A DNA stretch of 42,542 bases from Betaproteobacteria bacterium (lineage in GTDB: Bacteria > Pseudomonadota > Gammaproteobacteria > Burkholderiales > Casimicrobiaceae), in assembly GCA_005882995.1 (NCBI GenBank), contig VBCY01000367.1, positions 1 to 42,542 on the forward strand. Reading direction: 5' to 3'. The number at the start of each line of letters is the position of its first letter. The first letter of the stretch is position 1. Positions 1 to 8,990 of the stretch are shown one piece after another. A program made the position numbers and the translations under genes. The notes under the pieces were generated by a model, which was given only the letters and a program-made list of their open reading frames with translations, had not been told where the DNA came from and made no database searches.

Positions 1-2433
1 CAGATCGACAATCGCGCCTTTGAGTGTGGAATCGACCTCGACATTCGACGCCGAGCCGTTGAGCGTTGCAGTCGCCCGCCAATCGGTGCTTCCGGAAACC
101 CGCGCGAGCAATGCTTTCTGGGGATATTCGCCGCGCAGCAGCGCCAGGTTCACGACGCCCTGCCCTTCGACACGTACGCGTCCTTCGGTCGTCGTGAGAG
201 AGAAGCGCGCAGGGCCGCCGAGTACCTCTCCGGTCAACCCGGGCGAGTTGAGCGAGCGATCGGTGAATGCAAGCTTGCCGCTTAGCTGGGTGACCGCCGG
301 TGCATCGCCGCCGATCACAAGGCGGTTATTGTCGAAAGTGTAGTCGCCTGCCACTGCGTTGCCCTCGGGTCTGCCGAGCGGCAAATCAAGTTTCAGCGTC
401 AGCCTGCCGTTGCCGTTGGCGCTGGCAGCATCGGTCATGTGATCGAGCCAAGCTCCGACCGGACTCTGCGCGATAAAGTGCAAGGCATCGGAAGTCGCTC
501 CAGCGCCGGAGCCTTCGATGCGCAGCATGGGATGCGCTATGCGCATGTCGGCGATTTCCACCTTGCATCGATCGAGATCGAAACCCGCGACTTTGCCTCG
601 ATGGGCATCGATGACCATCCGCGCGCTCTCGAAGCGCACATCAGCGTCGACGCCGGTGATCGGCGGCCAACGCTCCAGATAGTCGAGTGTCACCCCTTGC
701 GCCTTGACTAAGACCTGGAACTGGCCGGTCTTTCCATCCGCAAATGGAAATTCCGCCAGTCGACCCGACAGCTTCAAACGCGTATCGGTGCTTGTGCCGC
801 CGGCGAGCGCGCGGTGAAGCCATTCGCGGACATCGGCGTTGATGGTGAGAGGCACGTAGCGATACACGTGCTGTCCCGACCCTCGCGTGAGCTGGGCGGT
901 GATGTTGATTCTTCCCGGCCCTTCGGCGTCGGCGATGTATTCGCCCTTGGCGTTGCCGGCGAAGTCCTGGTTCGCGAACGACAGTTGATCGAATTCGAAC
1001 ACCAGTGCGTCGTTGTCGCGGTGCCAGCGAAGCTGTGCCTGCGCGCTGTCGAACGCAATGCGCTCGGCGAAAATCCGTGGAAAATCGATGTTGAGCGATT
1101 TGCTGTCGAGCTTGAGCGTTCCACCGCGCGGCGTCGCATCGAAGCTGCCGGAAAGGCCGCCGAGCCCGGGCGCATCGCCTTGTGCGCTGAAACCGAGTTC
1201 GATGAAGCGTCCTGAACCGCTGATCGCCTGAGGCGCGTCGGGCTCGCCCCGCCATTCCAGTGTTCCGCGCTCGAGCGTTCCGCGCGGAGCGACGCGCGCG
1301 AGATCGTCGCGCCATTTCGCGGGCAATGGCAGAAAGGCGGCCATCTGACGCAAAGGAGTGAGCTCGAGCCGTGTGAACTCGATCCTGCCTGCATTGCTGC
1401 CGCCTGCGCCATAGTTCAGAGTCAGGCGGAAATCAGTCGGCGCGAACGTTTCGCCGGTGGCGCCTGCAAAGGTCAAATGTTGCGTATAGAATTCGCGACG
1501 CTTGCCATCGTCGCTCCACCCCAGGCGGCCCGAGAGCCCGGAGAGTGTGAGCTCGGGAAGATCGGGCGCGAGACGTGTCTGCACGTCGGCAAGCACAACG
1601 TCGGCGACGATTTCGCGCGCGCGGCCCTGGTCGAATTCGGACCACACGCGCAGCGCGCCTTTGCCGCTGCGCATCGGAATCTCCATGGGCAGCCATTCCC
1701 GCCATGCGGCAATGTCGGCATAGTCGACTCTCGCATAAAAGCGGCCGTTGAGCCCGCGCCAGTCGGCGAACGAGAAGTCGCTGATGTCGCCGCGCAGATC
1801 GAGCGGCGCCGCCAGTTGCGCAGGAGGAACGCCACGGAGGCCGAAGCGGTGGTGGCCGAAGCGATCCTCCAGCCGAAGCTCGACCCGTTCCAGGACAAGC
1901 TCCGAGCTATTGGCAAGTTCGTCACGCCACACTATGGTGGCATCGTGTATGAGAATGCGTGGCTGCCTGAGGAGCCATTGAGCGAGTGGCTGGTCATCGC
2001 TGCGCAGCCCAGGCTCGAATGTCGCTCCCGCGACATGCAGGACGCCCGCCGAGTCGCGACGAACGACAAGCTGCGGCCCGTCGATGGCCAACTCCTTCAT
2101 GCGGAAGTCGACGAACAAAAAGGACGTCCACGCCACGATGAGACGAACTTGCGGCAACGAAACCAGCTCAGCCCCGTTGTCCGGATCGGTCAGTCGGAAA
2201 CCTCGAATATCGATCGTCGGATTCCAGCCGTCCCAGCCGGTGCCGAGCGTGGCGATTTCGACGGGACGGCCGATTTTTTCGGACAACAGGCGGGTCAGTT
2301 CGTCGCTGTGGGCGTCCACCCAAGGGAGCACAAGGTAACGCACACCCAGCAACGAGATGCAAAACAGAATGATTGCGCCCAATAGCACGACGCGAAGCAA
2401 GCGCCACGTCGACTGAAGCCAGAGACGAATCAC
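1..2433 (-). CDS. yhdP: YhdP family envelope protein (DUF3971/AsmA-like), C-terminus beyond window
   Basis: A single open minus-strand frame runs from a GTG at 2433 to the left edge, about 811 codons, with the C-terminus missing. The N-terminus is a short basic stretch followed by one membrane segment (about residues 10-33), then a TIGR02099/DUF3971-type periplasmic region with the motifs LSEKIGRPVEI and GWNPTIDIRGF. Family members are usually about 1200-1300 residues. YhdP is an AsmA-like protein thought to bridge the inner and outer membranes and carry phospholipid. It diverges from glnE, an arrangement I recall from other betaproteobacteria. An in-frame GTG near 2486 would add 18 residues; I prefer 2433 because it gives the short basic leader expected before the membrane segment. 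Family assignment is firm, the exact start is not. Confidence 0.85.
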   Translation of the reverse strand, partial: MIRLWLQSTWRLLRVVLLGAIILFCISLLGVRYLVLPWVDAHSDELTRLLSEKIGRPVEIATLGTGWDGWNPTIDIRGFRLTDPDNGAELVSLPQVRLIVAWTSFLFVDFRMKELAIDGPQLVVRRDSAGVLHVAGATFEPGLRSDDQPLAQWLLRQPRILIHDATIVWRDELANSSELVLERVELRLEDRFGHHRFGLRGVPPAQLAAPLDLRGDISDFSFADWRGLNGRFYARVDYADIAAWREWLPMEIPMRSGKGALRVWSEFDQGRAREIVADVVLADVQTRLAPDLPELTLSGLSGRLGWSDDGKRREFYTQHLTFAGATGETFAPTDFRLTLNYGAGGSNAGRIEFTRLELTPLRQMAAFLPLPAKWRDDLARVAPRGTLERGTLEWRGEPDAPQAISGSGRFIELGFSAQGDAPGLGGLSGSFDATPRGGTLKLDSKSLNIDFPRIFAERIAFDSAQAQLRWHRDNDALVFEFDQLSFANQDFAGNAKGEYIADAEGPGRINITAQLTRGSGQHVYRYVPLTINADVREWLHRALAGGTSTDTRLKLSGRLAEFPFADGKTGQFQVLVKAQGVTLDYLERWPPITGVDADVRFESARMVIDAHRGKVAGFDLDRCKVEIADMRIAHPMLRIEGSGAGATSDALHFIAQSPVGAWLDHMTDAASANGNGRLTLKLDLPLGRPEGNAVAGDYTFDNNRLVIGGDAPAVTQLSGKLAFTDRSLNSPGLTGEVLGGPARFSLTTTEGRVRVEGQGVVNLALLRGEYPQKALLARVSGSTDWRATATLNGSASNVEVDSTLKGAIVDL

Positions 2434-2487
2434 AACGATGAACTCGAGAATGCTCGCACGACAGGCATAATAGGAACCGCTCACGCA

Positions 2488-5217
2488 ATGTTAACCCGGA
2501 ACGGGATGCCCGCCTCGGCGGACTTGCCGACAGACCTCGCCGCCGCATTCGCGTTCAGCCGCTACGCCGAGCAATCCCGCCGCGTCTCTCCGGAACTGGT
2601 CGCCGACGTCCTGGCGGCAATCGACCATCCTTGGCGATGGAAGGCCGAGCACACGCAAGGACTCGAACAAGCGACGGATCCCGACACACTCGCGAGCGCA
2701 TTACGTTGGTTGCGGCGACGGGTTTTCCTGACTGTGCTTCTGCGCGACTTGAGCGAACGCGCCGATCTCGCGGAAGTGTGCGAAACCATCACGCGCCTCG
2801 CGGAGATCGCTGTACGGACGGTGGTGACGAGACATGGCCAATGGCTCTCGGCGATCCATGGCGATCCCATCGGCGCGCACAGCGGAGAGGCGCAAAAGTT
2901 GATCGTCGTCGCGATGGGCAAGCTGGGCGGCTCGGAGCTCAACGTCTCCTCGGACATCGATCTCGTCCTGGTGTACCCGGAAGAAGGCGTCACGGCGGGC
3001 GCTCGCCCGATCTCGAATCAGGAGTTCTTTGACCGCCTTGGGCGCCGCATCATCGCGGCGCTCGAGGCGTCCACCTCTGAAGGTTACGTGTTTCGGGTCG
3101 ACACGAGACTGCGCCCTTACGGCGACTCAGGCGCGCCTTCATCGTCCTTCGCAGCACTCGAGCATTACCTCGTCACCCAGGGACGAACCTGGGAACGCTA
3201 TGCATGGCTCAAGGCGAGACCGCTGACGGGAGACCGTGGTGAAGAGCTGATGCACTTGATCACGCCCTTCGTCTACCGCAAGTACCTCGACTACGACGCC
3301 TATGCCGGGCTGCGCGACGTCCATCGGCAGATTCGCGAGCAAGGTCGCAGACAGGATCATGCGGACAACATCAAGCTTGGACCCGGTGGAATTCGTGAGA
3401 TCGAATTCATCGTGCAGGCGCTGCAGCTGGTCCGAGGCGGGCGTGAAATGCCGCTGCGTTTGCGCGAGACGCTTGCGGCGCTGGAGGCGCTCGGCGAACG
3501 GGGGTTGTTACCTCGGGCTGCCGTCAGCGAATTGAACGCTGCGTATGTTTTTTTGCGCAATGTCGAACACCGCCTGCAGTACCGGGATGATGCGCAAACG
3601 CAGGACTTGCCAAAAAGCTCAGTCGAATGGACGGCGCTCGCGCGCGCCAGCGGTTTTGCCGATGCGGGTGCCTTTGGCAAGTCGCTGGCATTTCACCGCG
3701 CCTCCGTGGAACGGCATTTTGACGCCTTGTTCCGTGAGGCGGATATCGATGGAGAGGACGCGCTGGCGGCGGTATGGCTCGATCCAGCGCAGAGCGCAGA
3801 ACGCTCTGGGGCGTTGAGCGCCGCCGGATATCCCGATCCTGCGGCGGTCGTAGTGTCCCTGGCGCGCGTTCGCGGCAGCAGCCGCTACCTGCAGCTTCCG
3901 ACGCTGTCACGCCAACGCTTCGACGCGCTGGTGCCGCAGCTGCTTCGCGCTGCGGCCACATGGCCGGAGCCGCGAACCGTCTTCGAACGTCTGCTGGCGC
4001 TGCTCGAGGCCATCAGCGGTCGCAGCGCTTATCTAGCGCTGCTGGTCGAACATCCGCCGGTATTGCCTCGACTTGCGGAGCTGATGGCGGCCAGCGCCTG
4101 GGCAGCGGAGCATCTGACGCGGCATCCGATATTGCTCGATGAGCTGCTCGATAGCCGGACACTTTTTGCCGAACCGGACTGGACCGAGTGGCGACGGGAA
4201 TTGGCTGCATCGCTGGAGGCGCATCCCGGCGACGCCGAGGCTCAGATGGATGCCTTGCGTCACTTCCAGCACGCGCAGAGCTTTCGGCTGCTCGCCCAGG
4301 ATCTGACCGGCAGAGTCTCGGTTGAGCGCCTCGCCGATCATCTCTCGGCGCTGGCGGACATCGTGCTCGATGCCACGCTTTGCAGCTGCTGGTCGCATAT
4401 CAGCGGGCCGGACGCGTCGCCGCCGAAGTTCGCCATCGTCGGTTACGGCAAGCTGGGTGGCAAGGAGCTCGGTTATGCGTCGGACTTAGACCTCGTCTTC
4501 CTGTACGACGATGAGGACGAAGCGGCTGCCGAGCGCTACGCTCGGCTCGCCCAGCGAATGAACACGTGGCTCGCCAGCATCACCGCGGCCGGCCGCCTCT
4601 ACGAGACCGACCTGCGGCTTCGCCCCGACGGCGTGAGCGGGTTACTGGTGTCGAGCTTCGAAGCGTTCCGAAAATATCAGTTGGAGCAGGCGTGGACGTG
4701 GGAACATCAGGCGCTGACTCGTGCCCGCTTCGTGGCTGGAGATGCGTCGATCGGCGCCGCTTTCGAATCGCTGCGTGAAGCGATCCTGCGAGTGCCACGC
4801 AATTCACAGACGTTGAAGGACGACATTGTCGACATGCGCCGGCGCATGTACCTGGCGCACCCGAATCGCAGCGGAAACTTCGACTTGAAGCATGATCCCG
4901 GCGGCATGGTCGACCTGGAGTTCAGCGTGCAATTTCTGGTGCTTGCGCAGAGCCACATGCACCCGTCGCTCACGCGCAATGCCGGCAACATTGCGCTGCT
5001 TGGATTCGCTGCGGCCTTGGGACTGCTTCCCACAAAGGTCGCCGAAGCCGCGGCCGACGCCTATCGCGAATACCGGCGGCTCCAGCATCAGATCCGTCTG
5101 CAGGGAGCTCGCGAGGCGCGGGTCGACCCGCAGGCCCAAGCGGCGCGGCGCCAAGCCGTCGATGAGCTGTGGCGAACGGTTCTCGGACGCTCATGGACCG
5201 AGCCCGAGGCCGAATAA
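2488..5217 (+). CDS. glnE: Bifunctional glutamine synthetase adenylyltransferase/deadenylase
   Basis: GlnE adds AMP to glutamine synthetase and removes it, in response to the P-II protein and glutamine. At 909 residues it is near the usual length (about 945 in E. coli). Two nucleotidyltransferase modules are visible, each with a paired-Asp motif. The first has GSELNVSSDIDLVLVY near residues 147-162 (deadenylase half). The second has GGKELGYASDLDLVFLY near 655-671 (adenylylase half). Glutamate-rich GlnD-type linker motifs (GPGGIREIEF and GGMVDLEFSVQF) follow each module. The ATG at 2488 is the first start after the divergent yhdP gene. A possible -10 box (CATAAT, 2466-2471) lies just upstream, but no convincing -35 is seen. 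A P-II gene lies 13 kb away at 18644-18982. Confidence 0.97.
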   Translation: MLTRNGMPASADLPTDLAAAFAFSRYAEQSRRVSPELVADVLAAIDHPWRWKAEHTQGLEQATDPDTLASALRWLRRRVFLTVLLRDLSERADLAEVCETITRLAEIAVRTVVTRHGQWLSAIHGDPIGAHSGEAQKLIVVAMGKLGGSELNVSSDIDLVLVYPEEGVTAGARPISNQEFFDRLGRRIIAALEASTSEGYVFRVDTRLRPYGDSGAPSSSFAALEHYLVTQGRTWERYAWLKARPLTGDRGEELMHLITPFVYRKYLDYDAYAGLRDVHRQIREQGRRQDHADNIKLGPGGIREIEFIVQALQLVRGGREMPLRLRETLAALEALGERGLLPRAAVSELNAAYVFLRNVEHRLQYRDDAQTQDLPKSSVEWTALARASGFADAGAFGKSLAFHRASVERHFDALFREADIDGEDALAAVWLDPAQSAERSGALSAAGYPDPAAVVVSLARVRGSSRYLQLPTLSRQRFDALVPQLLRAAATWPEPRTVFERLLALLEAISGRSAYLALLVEHPPVLPRLAELMAASAWAAEHLTRHPILLDELLDSRTLFAEPDWTEWRRELAASLEAHPGDAEAQMDALRHFQHAQSFRLLAQDLTGRVSVERLADHLSALADIVLDATLCSCWSHISGPDASPPKFAIVGYGKLGGKELGYASDLDLVFLYDDEDEAAAERYARLAQRMNTWLASITAAGRLYETDLRLRPDGVSGLLVSSFEAFRKYQLEQAWTWEHQALTRARFVAGDASIGAAFESLREAILRVPRNSQTLKDDIVDMRRRMYLAHPNRSGNFDLKHDPGGMVDLEFSVQFLVLAQSHMHPSLTRNAGNIALLGFAAALGLLPTKVAEAAADAYREYRRLQHQIRLQGAREARVDPQAQAARRQAVDELWRTVLGRSWTEPEAE

Positions 5218-5254
5218 GCTAAAATAACAGGTTTCGGGCGTTCGGAGATCCACG

Positions 5255-6238
5255 ATGTCAATGGCGGACCGCGACGGCTTCATCTGGTACGACGGGAAGT
5301 TCGTGCCCTGGCGCGAGGCGAACACCCACGTCCTGACCCACACGCTTCATTACGGTCTCGGCGTATTCGAAGGCGTCCGCTGCTATCGGACCGCTGCAGG
5401 TCCGGCGATCTTCCGCTTGCGCGATCACACGGATCGTCTGTTCCGGTCCGCCCAGATCTTCAGCATGAAAATTCCTTACGAAAAGGATGAGATCGACGAG
5501 GCGCAAAAGGAATGCGTGAGGAGGAACAATCTGGACTCCTGCTACATTCGCCCCATCGCGTTCTACGGATCCGAGGCGATGGGGGTCGCGGCCCGGTCCA
5601 ACCCCATCAGAGTTGCCATCGCGGCGTGGCCATGGGGTGCCTATCTGGGCGCCGACGGCCTGGAAAAGGGCATCCGCGTGAAGACTTCGTCATTTACCCA
5701 TCATCATCCCAATATCACGATGTGCAACGCCAAGGCCGTGTGTAATTACGCGGTCTCGGTCCTTGCCAATCAGGAGGCGACTCACGACGGCTACGAAGAG
5801 GCGATGCTGCTCGATCCTCAGGGATTCATTTGCCAAGGCTCGGGCGAGAACGTCTTCCTGGTGCGCGATGGCAAGCTGCATACGCCTGATCTGTCCGGTG
5901 GAGCACTGAACGGGATCACGCGCGGGACGATCTTCACCTTCGCAGAGGAGCTTCGGATCCCGGTGATCGAACGCCGCATCACCCGGGACGAGTTCTATAT
6001 CGCCGACGAAGCGTTTTTCACCGGAACCGCGGCAGAGGTCACGCCGATACGCGAGCTGGACAATCGGCCGATCGGCGCAGGCCGGCGCGGCCCGGTTACT
6101 CAAAAGCTGCAAACCATGTTTTTCGATGCGGTCAACGGCCGTAGCCCGAAATATGTGTCGTGGCTGACTCCGATCAACCCAGATGCGGACTCAATCTCCC
6201 ATGCCCCAGCCCGAGGCGCGAGAGCTGCCGGTCGTTGA
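5255..6238 (+). CDS. ilvE: Branched-chain amino acid aminotransferase
   Basis: This is a PLP-dependent fold-type IV transaminase that interconverts leucine, isoleucine and valine with their 2-oxo acids. At 327 residues it is slightly longer than E. coli IlvE. The N-terminus has the family pattern IWYDGKFVPW and LHYGLGVFEGVR. The PLP lysine is Lys160 in NAKAVCNYA, and the cofactor-loop motifs GSGENVF and FTGTAAEVTPI follow. A GGAG ribosome site lies 7 nt before the ATG at 5255. It follows glnE by 37 bp and its 3' end overlaps the small zinc-finger gene, so the three may be co-transcribed. The pairing with glnE is consistent with a nitrogen/amino-acid theme but does not show shared regulation. 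Confidence 0.96.
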   Translation: MSMADRDGFIWYDGKFVPWREANTHVLTHTLHYGLGVFEGVRCYRTAAGPAIFRLRDHTDRLFRSAQIFSMKIPYEKDEIDEAQKECVRRNNLDSCYIRPIAFYGSEAMGVAARSNPIRVAIAAWPWGAYLGADGLEKGIRVKTSSFTHHHPNITMCNAKAVCNYAVSVLANQEATHDGYEEAMLLDPQGFICQGSGENVFLVRDGKLHTPDLSGGALNGITRGTIFTFAEELRIPVIERRITRDEFYIADEAFFTGTAAEVTPIRELDNRPIGAGRRGPVTQKLQTMFFDAVNGRSPKYVSWLTPINPDADSISHAPARGARAAGR

Positions 6239-6404
6239 GGTGACTGCGCGCGATCTGCCGCTGCATTGCCCCAACCCGGCGATGCCGCTATGGTCGAGCC
6301 ATCCGCGTGTGTTTCTCGACGTCGCTGCGACAGGCGAGGCGATGTGCCCCTATTGCGGAACGCGCTACCGGCTCAAGGGAGAGGTGCCGCGCAGCGGGCA
6401 TTAG
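6201..6404 (+). CDS. Small zinc-finger (zf-CHCC) protein
   Basis: This is a 67-residue protein with the zf-CHCC (PF10276) layout: LHCPNP, then a His-containing segment (SSHPRVFLD), then CPYCGTRY near the C-terminus. The Cys/His set can bind one zinc ion. Related domains occur in the complex I accessory subunit NDUFS6 and in small bacterial proteins of unclear role. The start at 6201 lies inside the end of ilvE (38-bp overlap, different frame), which suggests translational coupling. An ATG at 6183 would add six residues without conserved features. I recall the pairing with ilvE and an LPS heptosyltransferase gene from betaproteobacteria. The domain call is good; the cellular function is unknown. 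Confidence 0.8.
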   Translation: MPQPEARELPVVEVTARDLPLHCPNPAMPLWSSHPRVFLDVAATGEAMCPYCGTRYRLKGEVPRSGH

Positions 6405-6424
6405 GGCCTGTTATAGGCCCTAAT
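6400..6424. terminator. Hairpin overlapping the zf-CHCC stop codon
   Basis: A perfect inverted repeat has 9-bp arms (ATTAGGGCC at 6400-6408 and GGCCCTAAT at 6416-6424) and a 7-nt loop. The TAG stop codon (6402-6404) lies inside the left arm. No run of T follows, so it is not a textbook intrinsic terminator. It could be a weak terminator or an mRNA 3'-end stabiliser between this gene and waaF. Confidence 0.35.
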
Positions 6425-6471
6425 TCCGGCGTCCCCCGTTTCACGCGGGCATTGCAACACGCCGGCAAGCA

Positions 6472-7476
6472 ATGGTTGAGAGAATCCTTATCGTCGCGCC
6501 GTCGTGGGTCGGCGACGCGATATTGTCGGAGCCGCTGATCGCGCTGCTGCGCGAACCGCTGCAAGCGCCGCTGGTCGATGTGCTGGCGTCGCCATGGTGC
6601 GCACCCGTGTACGCTCGGATGCGCGGCGTGCGCAACATCGTCAACAATCCTTTCGGCCATGGCTCGATCAAGCTGGGCGCGCGACGTGCGCTGGCCCGCT
6701 CGCTGCGTGCCAAGCAATACACCCGAGCCTTCGTCCTGCCGAACTCTTTCAAGTCTGCACTCATACCATGGCTCGCGCGCATACCGCGGCGCGTGGGATA
6801 CATCGGTGAGGCGCGCCGCATGCTTCTCACCGATGCGCGCGTCCTCGACGTCCGGGCCGTTCCACGCCTGGTCGACCGGTTTGTCGCCTTGGCGGCGGGG
6901 CCCCAAGACATCCCCCCCAAGGCGCCGGCTCCGGTGCTCGTTCCGGACGCCGTCAACGCGGCCGACGCGATGCGGTCGCTGGGGCTGGCTACCCACCGCC
7001 CGATAGCGGCGCTTTGTCCCGGCGCCGAATACGGTCCGGCCAAGCGCTGGCCGGCCGAGCACTTCGTGACGCTTGCCCGGCGCCTCGTCGATTCCGGGTA
7101 TACGGTCTGGCTCATCGGCTCGGAGGGCGATCGCGGCGTCGCCGATCCGATCGCGGACGCAGTACCGCGTGTGCGGAACGCCTGCGGTCGAACCGATCTG
7201 GGGACCGCCATCGATCTTCTTTCACAGGCGAGCGTGGTGGTCAGCAACGACTCCGGGCTCATGCATGCGGCGGCGGCGGTCGGCCGCCCTCTGGTCGCGC
7301 TGTTCGGCTCCTCCAGTCCCGTATTCACCCCGCCCCTGTCGCCGCTCGCCCGCATTGCGCGCATCGACATCGAGTGCAGCCCATGCTTCCAGCGCGAATG
7401 TCCTCTTGGCCACTTCAGATGCATGCGCGAACTCTCGCCCAATGTTGTGTATGATCTGGCGCGCGCCATGCGATAA
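6472..7476 (+). CDS. waaF: LPS heptosyltransferase II (ADP-heptose:LPS)
   Basis: A cytoplasmic GT9-family glycosyltransferase that adds the second heptose to the lipopolysaccharide inner core. It is 334 residues long, near the usual 340-350. Family motifs are present: the N-terminal ILIVAPSWVGDAILSEP, the central CPGAEYGPAKRWP (ADP-heptose binding), and the C-terminal SNDSGLMHAAAAVGRPLVALFG followed by a Cys-rich stretch (CSPCFQRECPLGH). The ATG at 6472 begins right at the conserved N-terminal strand, which supports this start. The NTF2-like gene follows 18 bp downstream. WaaF is preferred over WaaC because of the N-terminal PSWVGD pattern and the Cys-rich end. The call indicates an LPS-bearing outer membrane. 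Confidence 0.93.
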   Translation: MVERILIVAPSWVGDAILSEPLIALLREPLQAPLVDVLASPWCAPVYARMRGVRNIVNNPFGHGSIKLGARRALARSLRAKQYTRAFVLPNSFKSALIPWLARIPRRVGYIGEARRMLLTDARVLDVRAVPRLVDRFVALAAGPQDIPPKAPAPVLVPDAVNAADAMRSLGLATHRPIAALCPGAEYGPAKRWPAEHFVTLARRLVDSGYTVWLIGSEGDRGVADPIADAVPRVRNACGRTDLGTAIDLLSQASVVVSNDSGLMHAAAAVGRPLVALFGSSSPVFTPPLSPLARIARIDIECSPCFQRECPLGHFRCMRELSPNVVYDLARAMR

Positions 7477-7494
7477 AAAGGGAAGCGCTTCGCG

Positions 7495-7938
7495 ATGCCT
7501 TCGATGCCCAAAGCCCGCACCCCTACCATCTTCACCTCGCCGCAGGACGCAGCGGTCGCGTTCTACCAGGCATTCGAGTCGAAGGACATCGACGCCATGA
7601 TGGCGAGCTGGGCGGAGGACGAGGACATTGTTTGCGTGCATCCCGGCGGACCCAGGCTGGTTGGCTATGACGCAGTGCGGACAGGATGGGAGCACATATT
7701 CTCGAGTGACGCGAAGGTGTCTTTTCGCATCGAAGAGATCGTCGTTGTGGAGACAGTGGGCATGGCGTTGCAGAGTGCCTTCGAACATTTGAGTGTCGGC
7801 GACGAGCCCAAGCCCCGCGCTACAGCGATCGCAACCAATGTCTTTCTGCGAACGCCTTCGGGATGGCGCATGGTCATGCATCACGCCTCTGCGGCACCGA
7901 CGCTTGCCTCGGTCGCGCCAGCAGGGCCGTTACATTAA
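7495..7938 (+). CDS. NTF2-like/SnoaL-like protein
   Basis: This 147-residue protein has an NTF2/SnoaL cone fold by pattern. An N-terminal helix (PQDAAVAFYQAFESKDIDAM) is followed by MMASWAEDEDIVCVHPGG, the tryptophan-containing WEHIF, and beta strands ending in GWRMVMHHAS. Such proteins bind small hydrophobic ligands or act as isomerases; many in proteobacteria have no known substrate. The start at 7495 follows the waaF stop by 18 bp with a GGGAAG ribosome site. MPKARTPTIF, three codons later, is an alternative start. The 3' end overlaps the end of the convergent VWA gene by 4 bp. No catalytic residues can be assigned with confidence. Confidence 0.85.
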   Translation: MPSMPKARTPTIFTSPQDAAVAFYQAFESKDIDAMMASWAEDEDIVCVHPGGPRLVGYDAVRTGWEHIFSSDAKVSFRIEEIVVVETVGMALQSAFEHLSVGDEPKPRATAIATNVFLRTPSGWRMVMHHASAAPTLASVAPAGPLH

Positions 7939-8990
7939 AGTATCCGGCTGAACCATAGCAGCGACAGCGCCGCTGCAAGCAACGCGATCGCCGCCGCTGC
8001 GGCGGCAAACAGCGCCGTGATCTCGGTTTCCTTTTTTTCCAGGACGACCGTTGCGTTGAGCGTTTCGTAGACTTTTTTCAGGTCCGCAGCCGTTCCAGCG
8101 TAGAAGTATTCGCCTTGAGTCAGGTTGGCGATAGTCTTGAGCGACGGCTCATCCAGACGGACTCGCATCGACCAGCCTTCCGCGCCGAGAAGCTCGCCCT
8201 TGGTGGTGCCGATGCCCACAGTGTAGATACGAACGCCGCGATCAGCCGCCATCCGCGCCGATTCGATGGGATCGGGCCCGGTCGTCGTCTGGCCGTCGGT
8301 GAGCAGAATAATTACGGCGTTGCCAAAGGACCCCGGCGGCACCGGCTTGAACGCCGGCTTGTCCGATTTCGGCACCTGGTCGAGCGAGATACCTCGTCCC
8401 GTGTCGCGCCCCGCGGAAGGTCGAGGGTTCGATGCCCGCAAATCGAACTCGATGTCCGGGAAGATGATTTTCAAGGAAACGAGGATGCCGCTGCCGACCG
8501 CGGTGCCGCGCTGCAGCTGGAACCGGTCGATTGCAGCGAGTATGTCTTCGCGATTGTCAGTCGGCGGCTGAACGACCGACGCCGTTGCTGCGAACGACAC
8601 GATGCCGATGCGCGTGCTGCCCGGAAGATCGGCGACAAAGGCGCGCGCCGCACTCTGTGCTGCCTCGAGTCGGCTGGGTTCGACATCTTTCGCCCGCATG
8701 CTTCCGGAAACATCCATGGCGAGAATCACCGTCTGATGTTGCGACGGCAACATCACCACCGCGCTCGGTCGAGCGATCGCGACGATCATCAATGTAAGCG
8801 CAGTCAAAAACAGCAATGGCGGAAGATGCCGGCGGATACGGTGACCGGAACCGATCGCGCCCTTGACCACCATCAGACTCGCATATCGCAGCGCGGCTCG
8901 CTGCCTGCGCCGCAGGACGAGCACGTAGCTGAGCACCAGCAGCGGCAGCGCGAGCAGCAGCCACAACACATCCGGCCAGAGGAAGGTCAT
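7935..8990 (-). CDS. VWA domain protein, BatA-like, membrane-bound
   Basis: The 351-residue protein has two N-terminal membrane segments (about 8-25 and 57-73), a von Willebrand A domain (about 88-310) and a C-terminal membrane segment (about 325-348). The metal-ion site is intact: DVSGSM with Asp93, Ser95 and Ser97, and a later LLTDGQTT. This is the BatA/Aer-type architecture that accompanies MoxR ATPases and DUF58 proteins, where the trio is thought to act in protein maturation or metal insertion at the envelope. It is the last gene of that module, and its ATG overlaps the DUF58 stop by 4 bp. No BatB, TPR (BatC) or BatD homologue is nearby, so the module is minimal. The substrate is unknown. 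Confidence 0.93.
   Translation of the reverse strand: MTFLWPDVLWLLLALPLLVLSYVLVLRRRQRAALRYASLMVVKGAIGSGHRIRRHLPPLLFLTALTLMIVAIARPSAVVMLPSQHQTVILAMDVSGSMRAKDVEPSRLEAAQSAARAFVADLPGSTRIGIVSFAATASVVQPPTDNREDILAAIDRFQLQRGTAVGSGILVSLKIIFPDIEFDLRASNPRPSAGRDTGRGISLDQVPKSDKPAFKPVPPGSFGNAVIILLTDGQTTTGPDPIESARMAADRGVRIYTVGIGTTKGELLGAEGWSMRVRLDEPSLKTIANLTQGEYFYAGTAADLKKVYETLNATVVLEKKETEITALFAAAAAAIALLAAALSLLWFSRIL

Noticed and set aside
1477-2385. 302-codon plus-strand open frame
   Set aside because: Antisense to yhdP, whose minus-strand frame gives a clear membrane segment and DUF3971 sequence and continues off the window edge.
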